Positions 7,945-17,411 are shown, numbered from the stretch's first letter. The stretch: DNA of 64,000 bases from Burkholderia gladioli (GCF_000959725.1 NZ_CP009323.1:2852001-2916000); one strand, 5' to 3'. Notes: generated from the letters alone by a model not told the origin. Numbers and translations are program-made.

Positions 7945-9111
7945 ATGAGAATCGTAGAAATCCGCGAAAAGACCGTCCCGATCAGCTCGCCCATCCGCAA
8001 TGCCTACATCGATTTCAGCAAGATGACGCTGAGCCTGGTGGCGGTGATCACCGACGTGATCCGCGACGGCAAGCCGGTGGTCGGCTACGGCTTCAATTCG
8101 AACGGCCGCTACGGCCAGGGCACGCTGATGCGCGAGCGCTTCATCCCGCGCCTGCTCGAAGCCGATCCGGCCTCGCTGGTGGACGACGCCGGCACCAATC
8201 TCGATCCGCACAGGATCTGGGCCACGCTGTTCCAGAACGAGAAGCCGGGCGGCCATGGCGAGCGCTCGGTGGCGATCGGCACCATCGACATGGCCGTGTG
8301 GGACGCGGTGGCGAAGATCGAGGGCAAGCCGCTGTTCCAGTTGCTGGCCGATCGCTACGGCGACGGCCAGCCCGATCGCAAGATCTTCGTCTACGCGGCG
8401 GGCGGGTATTACTACCCGGGCCAGGACCACGGCAAGCTCAAGGACGAGATGCGCAGCTATCTCGACCGCGGCTACACGGTGGTCAAGAAGAAGATCGGCG
8501 GCGCCTCGCTCGACGAGGACCTGCGCCGCATCGACTCGATCCTCAGCGTGCTCGGCGACGGCCAGAAGCTGGCGGTGGACGCCAACGGCCGCTTCGATCT
8601 CGACACCGCGGTGCAGTACGCCAAGGCGCTCTCGCAATACGACCTGTTCTGGTACGAGGAGCCGGGCGACCCGCTCGACTTCGAGCTGCAGGCCACGCTG
8701 CGCAACTACTACGCGAACCCGATGGCCACCGGCGAGGACCTGTTCTCGATGCAGGACGCGCGCAACCTGATCCGCTACGGCGGCATGCGCGCCGACCGCG
8801 ACTGGCTGCAATTCGACTGCGCGCTCAGCTACGGCCTGGTGGAGTACCTGCGCACGCTGGAGATGCTGCGCGAGCACGGCTGGTCGGCCAGGCGCTGCAT
8901 CCCGCACGGCGGCCACCAGATGTCGCTGAACATCGCGGCGGGGCTCGGGCTGGGCGGCAACGAATCCTATCCGGACCTGTTCCAGCCTTACGGCGGCTTC
9001 CCCGACGGCGTGAAGGTCGACAACGGCTACATCACCATGCCGGAGCTGCCGGGCATCGGCTTCGAGGGCAAGTCGGACCTGATCGTCGAGATGCGCAAGC
9101 TGTCGGACTGA
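7945..9111 (+). CDS. tarD: D(-)-tartrate dehydratase, enolase superfamily
   Basis: Converts D-tartrate to oxaloacetate. The 388-aa sequence strongly resembles, from memory, the characterised Bradyrhizobium TarD. Visible are the N-terminal capping block (ISSPIRNAYIDFSKMT), the catalytic Lys motif VVKKKIGG near residue 180, the Mg ligands in VDANGRFD, WYEEPGDP and ATGEDLFS, and the catalytic His in RCIPHGGHQMSLN near 320. C-terminal FQPYGGFPDG is also characteristic. Start ATG 7945 has CAGGAGA 8 bp upstream. The next gene is a C4-dicarboxylate carrier likely to bring in the substrate. Other acid-sugar dehydratases are possible but the match through the whole chain favours tartrate. Confidence 0.9.
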   Translation: MRIVEIREKTVPISSPIRNAYIDFSKMTLSLVAVITDVIRDGKPVVGYGFNSNGRYGQGTLMRERFIPRLLEADPASLVDDAGTNLDPHRIWATLFQNEKPGGHGERSVAIGTIDMAVWDAVAKIEGKPLFQLLADRYGDGQPDRKIFVYAAGGYYYPGQDHGKLKDEMRSYLDRGYTVVKKKIGGASLDEDLRRIDSILSVLGDGQKLAVDANGRFDLDTAVQYAKALSQYDLFWYEEPGDPLDFELQATLRNYYANPMATGEDLFSMQDARNLIRYGGMRADRDWLQFDCALSYGLVEYLRTLEMLREHGWSARRCIPHGGHQMSLNIAAGLGLGGNESYPDLFQPYGGFPDGVKVDNGYITMPELPGIGFEGKSDLIVEMRKLSD

Positions 9112-9130
9112 GCGCGGCAGGCAGTCCCTC

Positions 9131-9168
9131 GCGGGGCCGCGTCCGACGGCGCGGCCCCGCCGTTTCAC
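9131..9168 (+). terminator. GC-rich hairpin after tarD
   Basis: A perfect 11-bp stem (GCGGGGCCGCG pairing with CGCGGCCCCGC, arms 9131-9141 and 9150-9160, 8-base loop) is followed by a weak T-rich stretch CGTTTC. It may attenuate rather than stop transcription into dctA. Confidence 0.6.
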
Positions 9169-9277
9169 GCCAAGAACAAGAAAGACTGGCGGATTCGCGT
9201 GCAGGGCCGCGACGAGACAGGCGCGGGAGGCGCGCGTTCCGGTTCCCATCGGAAGACGGCATGCACAGGAGACAGAC

Positions 9278-10639
9278 ATGCTGGTATCGCGCATCCGGAA
9301 ATCGCTTTCGCGCCTCTACGTGCAGGTGCTGATCGGTATCCTCGCCGGCGTCGTGGTCGGCCACTTCCTTCCCGATCTCGGCTCGCAGTTGAAGCCGCTC
9401 GGCGACCTCTTCATCAAGCTGATCCGCATGGCGCTCGCGCCGATCATCTTCGCCTCGGTGGTGGTCGGCATCGCGCGCATGAACGACCTGCACGAGGCGG
9501 GCCGCGTCGGCGTCAAGGCGCTGCTGTATTTCGAAGTGGCCTCGACGCTCGCGCTGCTGATCGGCCTGGTGATCGTCAACCTGGTGCGGCCCGGCAGCGG
9601 CATGAACATCGACCCGGCCACGCTCGACAGCGCCTCGATCGCCACCTACACGCACGCGGCCCAGCAGCACGGCATGCTCGAGTTCTTCATGAGCATCGTG
9701 CCGGGCAGCATCGTCGGCGCCTTCGCCAAGGGCGAGATCCTGCCGATCATCTTCTTCTCGGTGATCTTCGCGATCGCGCTGGCCAAGCTCGGGCCGCGCA
9801 CCGCGCCGCTGGTCGACATGCTCGACATGTTCCTGCAGGGCATGTTCGGGGTGGTGCGCATCGTCATGTACGTGGCGCCGATCGGCGCCTTCGGCGGCAT
9901 GGCCTTCACCATCGGCAAGTACGGCATCGGCACGCTGGCCTCGTTCGGCCAGCTGATGCTGTGCCTCTACCTGAGCTCGGTGCTGTTCGTGGCGCTCGGG
10001 CTCGGGCTGGCGATGCGCCTGTGCGGACTGTCGCTGTGGAAATACCTCCGCTACATCAAGGACGAGATCCTGATCACGCTCGGCACCGCCTCGACCGAGG
10101 CGGTGCTGCCGCAGATGCTGCTGAAGATGGAGCGCATGGGCTGCTCGCGGCCGGTGGTCGGCATGGTGCTGCCGACCGGCTATACCTTCAACGCCGACGG
10201 CACGGCGATCTACCTGACGATGGCGGCGCTGTTCATCGCGCAGGCCATGAACATCCACCTGTCGATCTGGGATCAACTGCTGGTGCTGGGCGTGCTGCTG
10301 CTGACCTCGAAGGGCTCGGCCGGCGTGGCCGGCGCCGGTTTCGTCGCGCTGGCCGCGACCCTGGCGACGATGCGGCAGATTCCCGTCTCCGGGCTGGTGC
10401 TGCTGCTCGGCGTCGATCGTTTCCTCAACGAGGCGCGCGCGGTCACCAACCTGATCGGCAACGGCGTGGCGACGGTGGTGGTGGCGCGCTGGGAAGGCGC
10501 GCTCGACATGGACCGGGCGCGCGCGGTGCTCGATCGCACGCATCACGAGGAGCCGGCGCTGGAGGCGCCGCACGATGCACCGCCGGCCGATGCGCACGCG
10601 GGCGCGGGCTTGCCGTTGTCGGGGCCGGGCTTGGGTTGA
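9278..10639 (+). CDS. dctA: C4-dicarboxylate:cation symporter, DctA-type
   Basis: Inner-membrane DAACS-family carrier of 453 aa, importing succinate/fumarate/malate-type acids. Features: N-terminal SRLYVQVLIGILAGVVVGH helix, the conserved LIRMALAPIIFASVVVGIA segment, the serine-rich tip ITLGTASTEAVLPQM (about 265-279) and the NADGTAIYLT motif (about 307-316) that binds cation and substrate. The last 30 residues are a soluble, acidic and His-rich tail. It lies 166 bp after tarD behind a hairpin, and ATG 9278 is preceded by CAGGAGA. Context suggests uptake of tartrate, although a general dicarboxylate role is equally likely. Confidence 0.88.
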   Translation: MLVSRIRKSLSRLYVQVLIGILAGVVVGHFLPDLGSQLKPLGDLFIKLIRMALAPIIFASVVVGIARMNDLHEAGRVGVKALLYFEVASTLALLIGLVIVNLVRPGSGMNIDPATLDSASIATYTHAAQQHGMLEFFMSIVPGSIVGAFAKGEILPIIFFSVIFAIALAKLGPRTAPLVDMLDMFLQGMFGVVRIVMYVAPIGAFGGMAFTIGKYGIGTLASFGQLMLCLYLSSVLFVALGLGLAMRLCGLSLWKYLRYIKDEILITLGTASTEAVLPQMLLKMERMGCSRPVVGMVLPTGYTFNADGTAIYLTMAALFIAQAMNIHLSIWDQLLVLGVLLLTSKGSAGVAGAGFVALAATLATMRQIPVSGLVLLLGVDRFLNEARAVTNLIGNGVATVVVARWEGALDMDRARAVLDRTHHEEPALEAPHDAPPADAHAGAGLPLSGPGLG

Positions 10640-10758
10640 GGTGGTTCGCGGGGCTTGTCCGTCGAGCGATCGAGATAGTGGTGACGGGCGGCGAGGCGCG
10701 GCTCGGCGATGTGATTCGCTGATCGGAGCGGGGCTGCCGGGCCGGGGCTCGATCCGGC

Positions 10759-11676
10759 TCAGTCCGGCATCAGCCGCCGGCATTCGGCGAGCACGCGCTG
10801 GCGCAGCCAGCGATGCACGGGATCGGCCTCGAGACGCGGGTGCCACATCTGCGAGACGGTGATCCGCGCGGTCGCGACCGGCAGCTCGAACACGTGCAGG
10901 CCGTCTTCGGCCGCGGCGCCGCGATGAACCAAAAAGGAGGCCGGCACCAGCGCCACCAGGTCGGTGCCGCGTGCGATCGCCAGCGCGGCCGGGAAGCCCG
11001 GCACCACCGCCACGATCGTGCGTTGCAGGCCGAGCCCGGCCAGCGCGTGGTCGACGGGGCCGCGCGGGTCCTCGTGACGCGAGGCGACCACATGCCCGAA
11101 GCCGGCATAAGCCTCGGCGCTGACCACGTCCTCGCGAGCCAGCGCATGCCCCTGCCTGACCACGCCCACGAATCGATCGCGGAACAGCGCCTGCAGGCGT
11201 ACTTCCGGCCCCATCTCGCCGAGCACGCCGATCTCGAGTTCGGCCGAGCCGTCGCGCAGCGCCGCGGCGCTCTTCGACGGCTTGGCGGTGAAGCGCAGTC
11301 GCAGATGCGGCGCCTCGGCCGCGGCGGCCGCGACCAGGGCCGCGCCGAAGGCCTCGACGAAACCCTCGTTGCTGCGGATCGTCAGGGTGCGGCGCAGCGA
11401 GGCCAGGTCCAGGTCGGCGCCGGCGGGGCGCAGCACGGCCAGGGCTTCGTGCAGGGTGTCGCGGGTGCGTGAGCGGATCGCCTCGGCATGCGGGGTGAGC
11501 AGCATCTGGCGCCCGGCGCGCACCAGCAGCGGGTCGCCGGTGGCCTCGCGCAGCCGCGTCAGCGTGCGGCTCATCGCCGAGGCGCTCAGGCCGAGCCGTC
11601 GCGCGGCGCCGGCCACGCTGGCTTCGGCCAGCAGGGCGTCGAGCGCGACGAGGAGATTGAGGTCGGAATCGGCCAT
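10759..11676 (-). CDS. LysR-type transcriptional regulator
   Basis: A 305-aa regulator. HTH near residues 17-62 (ASVAGAARRLGLSASAMSRTLTRLREATGDPLLVRAGR), similar to the NodD/LinR-like subgroup whose members begin DLNLLVALDALL; a substrate-binding domain follows. Divergent from an SDR oxidoreductase gene with 145 bp between starts, so it probably controls that gene. No effector can be named. Confidence 0.85.
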   Translation of the reverse strand: MADSDLNLLVALDALLAEASVAGAARRLGLSASAMSRTLTRLREATGDPLLVRAGRQMLLTPHAEAIRSRTRDTLHEALAVLRPAGADLDLASLRRTLTIRSNEGFVEAFGAALVAAAAAEAPHLRLRFTAKPSKSAAALRDGSAELEIGVLGEMGPEVRLQALFRDRFVGVVRQGHALAREDVVSAEAYAGFGHVVASRHEDPRGPVDHALAGLGLQRTIVAVVPGFPAALAIARGTDLVALVPASFLVHRGAAAEDGLHVFELPVATARITVSQMWHPRLEADPVHRWLRQRVLAECRRLMPD

Positions 11677-11821
11677 GCGCGGATCCTAGCATGGGCATTC
11701 CGACATGGCGTCCGCTGCAACCCATCCCTGCACGCCGCGCGCCTTCCGCCCGGCGGCGCCGCTCGCTACATTGCCTGCATCGGTCGACGATGGCGTCGGC
11801 CGGCTTGCCAGGACATCGCAC

Positions 11822-12526
11822 ATGACAGATTCCCATTCCCAAGCGACCGCGCTGATCGTCGGGGCCTCGCGCGGCCTCGGTTTCGCCCTGGTCGACCAAT
11901 ACCTGCAACGCGGCTGGCGCGTGATCGCCACCGGCCGCGCCAGCTCGCTGGGCGCGCTGCGCCAGCGTGCCGAGCGCGCCGGCGGCCTGCTCGAGGTCGA
12001 GACCGTCGACATCACCGTGCCCGAGCAGGTCGAGGCCTTGCGTCGGCGGCTCGCCGGGCGCCGCCTGGAGCTGCTGTTCGTTAACGCGGGCGTGAAGAAC
12101 GACGACGGCGAGACGATCGCCGATGTCTCCACCGAGGAGTTCGTGCGCGTGATGGTGACCAACGCGCTGAGCCCGATGCGCGTGATCGAGCGTTTCGAAT
12201 CCCTGGTGACGGCCGCGGGCACGATCGGCCTGATGTCATCGGGGCAGGGCAGCGTGGCCAACAACGAGAACGGCAACTACGAGGTCTACCGCGCCAGCAA
12301 GGCCGCGCTGAACATGCTGATGCGCAGCTTCGCGGCGCGCCATGCCGGCGATCCGCGCACGCTGCTGCTGATGGCGCCGGGCTGGGTGCGCACCGACATG
12401 GGCGGCCCGCAGGCGCGCCTGGGCATCGACGAGAGCATCCCGAGGCTGGTCGACACGATCGCGGCGAACGCCGGGCGCCCGGGCCTGCAATACCTCGACT
12501 ACCAGGGGCGCGTGGTGCCGTGGTGA
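11822..12526 (+). CDS. Short-chain dehydrogenase/reductase
   Basis: Cytoplasmic NAD(P)-dependent oxidoreductase, 234 aa. Cofactor motif: LIVGASRGLGFAL (TGxxxGxG variant) at about 10-22, followed by a basic TGRASS turn that suggests NADPH. VNAG corresponds to NNAG. The catalytic Tyr-x3-Lys is YRASKAALN near 165-173, and the serine is in LMSSGQGSV. ATG 11822 was chosen because it directly precedes the Rossmann strand; the upstream in-frame residues resemble no domain. Divergent from a LysR gene that may regulate it. Substrate unknown. Confidence 0.82.
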   Translation: MTDSHSQATALIVGASRGLGFALVDQYLQRGWRVIATGRASSLGALRQRAERAGGLLEVETVDITVPEQVEALRRRLAGRRLELLFVNAGVKNDDGETIADVSTEEFVRVMVTNALSPMRVIERFESLVTAAGTIGLMSSGQGSVANNENGNYEVYRASKAALNMLMRSFAARHAGDPRTLLLMAPGWVRTDMGGPQARLGIDESIPRLVDTIAANAGRPGLQYLDYQGRVVPW

Positions 12527-12622
12527 GCGATGCCGCGATGGCCGGCGCGCCGCGTTCGACAACGGCTCGCCGATGACCGACAATCGTGCCACCCAATTTT
12601 CTCGTCCCGGAGCGTCGCCATC

Positions 12623-13105
12623 ATGCTGGAGTTGGTACCCATGTCGGACCACGAGTTCGCCGAATTCGAGGCCGATACGGTGGCGAGCTACGCCGCGGCC
12701 CTCGTCGCGGCCGGCGACGCCGACTCGGCGGCCGAGTTCGCGGCAAGCCATTTCGCGCGGCTCCTGCCGCTGGGCCGCGCCACGCCCGGGCATCAATTCT
12801 TCAGGCTCCACGACGCCGCGCGCGAGATGGCGGTCGGCCGGCTCTGGCTTGGCGAGACGAGCTCGGCGCGCGGCCGCCGCGCCTTTCTCTACGATCTGCT
12901 GATCGAGCCCGGGCAGCGCGGGCAGGGGCTCGGCGCCGCGGCCCTGCAAGCGGCCGAGGATTGGGCGCGAGCCCGTGGCCTCGCGCATCTCGATCTCAAC
13001 GTGTTCGAGCACAACGTGGCGGCCCGGCGCCTCTATGATCGCAGCGGCTACCGCCAGCTCGGCAAGTGTTTGAGCAAGGCCCTGGGCGGCGACGATCCGG
13101 CCTGA
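12623..13105 (+). CDS. GNAT family N-acetyltransferase
   Basis: A 160-aa acetyl-CoA-dependent transferase. Motif A is clear: YDLLIEPGQRGQGLGAAALQ, with the R/Q-x-x-G-x-G/A pyrophosphate loop, followed by motif B LDLNVFEHNVAARRLYDRSGY. ATG 12623 with GGAG 11 bp upstream. The acceptor substrate cannot be read from sequence. Gap to the SDR gene is 96 bp, so co-transcription is possible. Confidence 0.8.
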   Translation: MLELVPMSDHEFAEFEADTVASYAAALVAAGDADSAAEFAASHFARLLPLGRATPGHQFFRLHDAAREMAVGRLWLGETSSARGRRAFLYDLLIEPGQRGQGLGAAALQAAEDWARARGLAHLDLNVFEHNVAARRLYDRSGYRQLGKCLSKALGGDDPA

Positions 13106-13212
13106 ACGCCGCGCGGCGATGACATGCGATGTAATTGGCGCGTCGCGCGGGCGCGCTTAGTCTGGCCGGGTCGCGCTGCCATTCCGGCGGCGCGCGTCGA
13201 CCCGGAGCCATC

Positions 13213-13770
13213 ATGTCGCTTTATCCCGTCCATACGATCGAATCCGCCCCCGCGCAATCGCAGCCGGTGCTGCGCCAGTTGCAGCAGGCCTTCGGCCTGA
13301 TCCCGAACGTGGCCGCCACCATGGCGGCCTCGCCGGTGCTGATCCGCGGCTTCATCGGCCTGTTCGAGCAGGTGCATGCGAGCAGCCTCACCGAGCCGCA
13401 GATCCAGGTGCTGCTGCTGACCAACGCGGTGGTCAATGCCAGCGCGTGGCCGGTGGCCTTCCATACCGTGCTGGCCTTGCAGCAGGGCGTGCCGCCCGCC
13501 GACGTCGAGGCGATCCGGCGCGGCGAGCTGCCCGAGGATCCGCAACTGGCCGCGCTCTCGGCGCTGGCGCGCAAGCTGATCGAGCAGCGCGGCCGTCTGC
13601 CCGAGGCGGATCGCGAGGCCTTCCTCGCGGCCGGCTTCAGCGCGCCGCAGGTGCTGGAGGTGGTCGCCGTGGTGGCGGCCTCGACCATCACCAACTACAG
13701 TTGCGGCGTGACGCGGCCCCCGCTCGAGGCACAATTCGAGGCTTACGCCTGGCAGGCACCGGCTGTTTGA
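13213..13770 (+). CDS. Carboxymuconolactone decarboxylase/AhpD-fold protein without redox cysteines
   Basis: Alpha-helical CMD-family protein of 185 aa. In AhpD-type proteins the core is N-x-C-x-x-C-x3-H. Here the same place reads NASAWPVAFH (residues 75-84): Ser77 and Pro80 replace the two cysteines while the His stays. It therefore cannot do the thiol peroxidase-linked chemistry of AhpD and may be a decarboxylase-like or non-catalytic member. ATG 13213 follows CGGAG. An XRE regulator lies 50 bp downstream on the same strand, probably in one operon. Confidence 0.78.
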   Translation: MSLYPVHTIESAPAQSQPVLRQLQQAFGLIPNVAATMAASPVLIRGFIGLFEQVHASSLTEPQIQVLLLTNAVVNASAWPVAFHTVLALQQGVPPADVEAIRRGELPEDPQLAALSALARKLIEQRGRLPEADREAFLAAGFSAPQVLEVVAVVAASTITNYSCGVTRPPLEAQFEAYAWQAPAV

Positions 13771-13820
13771 GCGGGTTGGCCGCTCGTGCCGCCGCGTGTC
13801 ACGCCATGCAAGGAGATCCG

Positions 13821-14669
13821 ATGGGCGCCGACCGTTCCGATACTAAAGCCGCGGCCAGCGAGCTGGGCGAGCTGCTGCGCTACTGGCGCGGTGTGCGCGG
13901 CGCGAGCCAGCTCGGGCTGTCGCTCGAGGCCGGCATCTCGCAGCGGCAGATCAGCTTCATCGAGAGCGGGCGCAGCGTGCCGGGCCGCGACACGCTGCTG
14001 ACGCTGGCCCAGGCGCTCGAGGTGCCGCTGCGCGAACGCAATGCCTTGCTGCTCGCGGCCGGCTACGCGCCCGTCTACGCGGAGCCGCCCTGGAATGCGC
14101 AGGAGATGCAGGGCGTGATCCGCGCGCTGGAGCGACTCATTTCGCAGCACGAACCTTTTCCGGCGATCGTGATGGACCGTCACTGGAACGTGCTGATGAA
14201 CAACCAGGCGGCGCTGCGCTTGTTCGGCAGCTTCATCGACATGGCCGCGCGCCAGGAGCCGCGCAACATGCTGCACCTGATCTTCGATCCGCGCGGCCTG
14301 CGCCCCTTCCTGGCCGACTGGGACGCGGTGGCGCGCAGCCTGCTGCAGCGCCTGCATCGCGAGACGGTGGGGCATGCCGTGGATGCCGGCACGCGGCGCC
14401 TGCTCGACGAACTGCTCGCCTATCCGGCGGTGCCGCGCGACTGGCGCACGCATCGCGCGAGCGCGTCCTCGGCGGGCCTGCCGATGATCCCGCTGGGCTT
14501 CGTCAAGGACGGCGTGGTGCTGCGCTACTTCTCGCTGGTCACCACGGTGGGCGCGCCGCAGAGCGTGAGCGCGCAGGAGCTGCGTCTCGAATCGATGTTT
14601 CCCGCCGACGAGCAGACCGAGGCCCGGCATCATCAACTGCTGGCCGGGCAAAAACTGGCGCCGGGCTAG
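13821..14669 (+). CDS. XRE-family regulator with MmyB-like ligand domain
   Basis: A 282-aa regulator: helix-turn-helix at about residues 14-70 (LRYWRGVRGASQLGLSLEAGIS, then QRQISFIESGRSVPGRDTLL), then an MmyB/PAS-like C-terminal domain (PAIVMDRHWNVLMNN, NMLHLIFDP) typical of small-molecule-sensing regulators in this family. ATG 13821 is chosen over an in-frame ATG 15 bp earlier because AAGGAG is ideally spaced before it. Likely partner of the preceding CMD gene; target genes unknown. Confidence 0.84.
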   Translation: MGADRSDTKAAASELGELLRYWRGVRGASQLGLSLEAGISQRQISFIESGRSVPGRDTLLTLAQALEVPLRERNALLLAAGYAPVYAEPPWNAQEMQGVIRALERLISQHEPFPAIVMDRHWNVLMNNQAALRLFGSFIDMAARQEPRNMLHLIFDPRGLRPFLADWDAVARSLLQRLHRETVGHAVDAGTRRLLDELLAYPAVPRDWRTHRASASSAGLPMIPLGFVKDGVVLRYFSLVTTVGAPQSVSAQELRLESMFPADEQTEARHHQLLAGQKLAPG

Positions 14670-14819
14670 GCGCGCAAACGGATGCGCGAGCCGGCGCATC
14701 GAGAAGTCCGTTCGTGCTTTTTTCCGCGCCGGCGGGTTCCCGTCGCCGATGCTAGACTGTCCGGCCGGCGCGATGCATGCGCAATGCCAGAACAAGCAGC
14801 AAAGACCGGAGACGACCCG

Positions 14820-15752
14820 ATGGCGATTACCAGAATCGAATCAGTGACGTACGGTGTTGACGAACTTGCCGACAGTATCCGTTTCGTCGAGGATTTTGGC
14901 CTCGCTCGTATCGATACCAGCAATGATCGCGTCGTGTTCGCCACGCCCGCGAACCAGTCGCTGCGATTGGTCGCCGCGCAGGCGCGCGACCTGCCCGAAG
15001 GCCTGGAGACCGGCTCGACCTTGCGCGAGCTGATCTGGGGCGTCGATTCGATCGCCTCGCTCGATGCGCTGCACAACACGCTGTCGCGCGATCGCGCGGT
15101 GCGCGTGGATGGCGAGGGCGTGCTGCACACCCATGACGAGACCGGCTACGCGATCGGCTTCGCGCTCGCGCAGCCGCTGCCGATCGGCGAGATCCGCCGC
15201 GGCGGGGATGGCGCGGGCCGCGCGCAGGGCGTGCGCGACGACCTGTTCTACTGGAACCGCACCTTCGATGCCTATACGCGCGCACGCGTGCTGCGGCTGG
15301 CGCGTGTCACGCTCGACATTCCCGAGGCGGGACGCGACGCGGCGATCGATTTCTATCGACACCGGCTCGGTTTCGAACTGGCCGCCTCGGCGCCGGGCGC
15401 GGGCAGCTTCCTGCGCTGCGGTGCCGGAGTTGGCCGTCACGGCCTGCGCTTGAGCGAGCGCGCCAATCGACCCGGCATCAACCGCATCGCCTTCGAGGTT
15501 GGCGATCTCGACGACCTGATCGCGGGCGGCAATTTCATGGGCGCGCAGGGCTGGCAGGGTTCGCGCCGGCTCGACCGCGATCGCTCCGGCGCCAATGTGT
15601 TCCGCTGCTTCGACGCCCCTTGCGGCGGGCGTTTCGAATACGCGGCCGAGCGCGACCCGGCCAACGAGCGCGGCGGCGTGCGCTTTCGCGAGATGCTGTC
15701 GCGGCAGGACCCGGTATCGGTGGCGATGCGCGTCGACGGCATGTCGTACTGA
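14820..15752 (+). CDS. VOC-superfamily protein (glyoxalase/dioxygenase fold)
   Basis: A 310-aa protein with two paired beta-alpha-beta-beta-beta modules. The first starts ITRIESVTYGVDELADSIRFVEDFGL, the second RVTLDIPEAGRDAAIDFYRHRLGF. An HTHDETGYAIGF segment between them and FRCFDAPCGGRFEYAAE near the end could contribute metal ligands (His, Glu), as in extradiol dioxygenases or glyoxalases. No neighbouring aromatic-degradation genes help to define the substrate. ATG 14820 follows CCGGAGACGACCCG. Monocistronic. Confidence 0.72.
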   Translation: MAITRIESVTYGVDELADSIRFVEDFGLARIDTSNDRVVFATPANQSLRLVAAQARDLPEGLETGSTLRELIWGVDSIASLDALHNTLSRDRAVRVDGEGVLHTHDETGYAIGFALAQPLPIGEIRRGGDGAGRAQGVRDDLFYWNRTFDAYTRARVLRLARVTLDIPEAGRDAAIDFYRHRLGFELAASAPGAGSFLRCGAGVGRHGLRLSERANRPGINRIAFEVGDLDDLIAGGNFMGAQGWQGSRRLDRDRSGANVFRCFDAPCGGRFEYAAERDPANERGGVRFREMLSRQDPVSVAMRVDGMSY

Positions 15753-15849
15753 AGCGAGCCGCCGCGCTCGCTCCGCATTTCCCGCCTCGGCTTCCTCGCT
15801 TCAGGTTCGCCGCTTCAGTTCCTCCGCTTCGGGTTCCCGCCTCATCCCC

Positions 15850-17115
15850 TCATTCCGCTGCCGCCGGCCGCGTGCCGGCCCCGCCCGAGCGCGCCACCCG
15901 CGCGCGCATCATCGCATTGCCCAGCGCGCCGAGCGCCATGATCGCGGCGGTGCCGAAGAAGGTCGAGCGCATCCCGTAGTGGCCGCCGAAGTAGCCGCCC
16001 GCGAGCGGCCCGAGCACCTGCCCCGCGTATTGCGAGGAGGTCGAGTAGCCGAGCAGGGTGCCGGCCACCGAGGGCGGCGCGGCGTGGCGGATCACGCTGG
16101 CCACGCAGGGCAGCAGGCCGCCCAGCGCGATGCCCATCGCGAAGCGCAGGGCGATCAACTGCCAGCCGGCGGTGACGAAGGCCTGCGGGATCAGCAGCAC
16201 CGCCGAGGCGGCCAGGCAGCCGACGATCACGTTCCAGTGGCCGATCCGGTCGGCCAGCCGGCCGAGCCGCGAAGCCGACAGGATGCTGCCGAGCGCGGCG
16301 CCCGACATCACCAGCCCGGCCACCAGGGTGACCTGGTGCGCCGGCACCAGTTGCGCGACATAGACCGTGATGATCGGCTCGATCGACATGTTGGCCAGCA
16401 TCAGCAGCGCGCCGGTGACCAGCATCGCCGCCACCGGGCGCCGGTCGGGCAGCGCGGCCCAGCCGGGCTTGTCGGCGGCGCCGCGGCCGGCCGCGGCGGG
16501 GCGGTCGCGCTTGATCAGGAACACGGTGGCGAGGAAGGTCAGGCCGATCGCGGCGCCAGCCACCTGGAAGGTCGCGCGGATGCCGATCAGCGAGGGCAGC
16601 CAGCCGCCGATCAGCGGCCCGGCGATATTGCCGGCCATGATGCCCGAGGACAGCAGGCCGAGCGCCCAGCCGCAGCGCGCCTTCGGCGTCTGGGTGGCGA
16701 CCAGCACGGTGGAGCCCGAGGCGTAGCCGCCCAGCAGGCCCACCGCGAGCCGCAGCGCGACCAGTTGCCAGACGTCGTGCGCGATCCCCATCAGCGACAT
16801 CACGATGGTCATGCCGAGGCTGGCGCGGATCAGCATCAGCTTGCGCCCGTAGCGATCGGCCAGGCGTCCCCACAGCGGCGCCGTCAGCGCGGCGGTGAAG
16901 AAGGTCGCGCCGTAGGCGATGCCGGACCATTGCACGATCGCGGCCGGCTCGTGCACGCCGAGTTGCTCGACATAGAGCGGCAGGAAGGGCAGCAGCAGGG
17001 TCATCGAGACGATGGTGGTGAACGAGCCGAACACGCAGACGGCCAGGTTGCGGCGCCAGTGCGCGTGGCCGTCGTCGTCGGTGCCGGCCGGCGGGCGGTA
17101 AGCGGGACGGCTCAT
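15850..17115 (-). CDS. MFS efflux transporter, MdtG-like
   Basis: A 421-aa, 12-helix major facilitator. MTLLLPFLPLYVEQLGV in TM1, the loop 2-3 motif GRLADRYGRKLMLIRASLGMTIVMSLMG and the TM5 stretch SSGIMAGNIAGPLIGG resemble E. coli MdtG, a fosfomycin/deoxycholate exporter, in my recollection. Start ATG 17115 has GAGGAGA 5 bp upstream. Drug export is likely by family; the substrate is not known. Confidence 0.8.
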   Translation of the reverse strand: MSRPAYRPPAGTDDDGHAHWRRNLAVCVFGSFTTIVSMTLLLPFLPLYVEQLGVHEPAAIVQWSGIAYGATFFTAALTAPLWGRLADRYGRKLMLIRASLGMTIVMSLMGIAHDVWQLVALRLAVGLLGGYASGSTVLVATQTPKARCGWALGLLSSGIMAGNIAGPLIGGWLPSLIGIRATFQVAGAAIGLTFLATVFLIKRDRPAAAGRGAADKPGWAALPDRRPVAAMLVTGALLMLANMSIEPIITVYVAQLVPAHQVTLVAGLVMSGAALGSILSASRLGRLADRIGHWNVIVGCLAASAVLLIPQAFVTAGWQLIALRFAMGIALGGLLPCVASVIRHAAPPSVAGTLLGYSTSSQYAGQVLGPLAGGYFGGHYGMRSTFFGTAAIMALGALGNAMMRARVARSGGAGTRPAAAE

Positions 17116-17321
17116 CGCGTCTCCTCGGTGGTAGCGGTCTTGTGGGGCCGCCGTACGCGGTGCGGGGCGGCGATCGGGACGATGCTACGCCGCGCGCGAA
17201 GGCGCAAACAGACGCCTGGGGATACCGGTATGGACACTACCTGCTTCGGGTTCGGCCGATGCAGTCAGAGGGTGGGAAGGGAACGACGAAAAGCCGAACG
17301 AAGACAAGCCGAATGAAGAAA

Positions 17322-17344
17322 AGCCGGCGCGGGAAGCGCCGGCT
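17322..17344 (-). terminator. Terminator after the SOS-box gene
   Basis: Stem AGCCGGCGC / GCGCCGGCT (9 bp, loop 17331-17335). Read on the minus strand it is followed by TTTTCTTC. It lies 68 bp beyond the stop of the gene at 17412-17849 and so separates it from the MFS gene. Confidence 0.7.
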
Positions 17345-17411
17345 GGTAACGCCAGTCGGATGGGGCGGAGAAGCGCAAGGCGGGTTCGGGCGCCGCGCGC
17401 GGCGGGCGCCC

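Noticed and set aside
9032..11908. A 958-codon minus-strand frame across dctA and the LysR gene
   Set aside because: Runs antisense to dctA and in a wrong frame through the LysR gene; composition is not protein-like.
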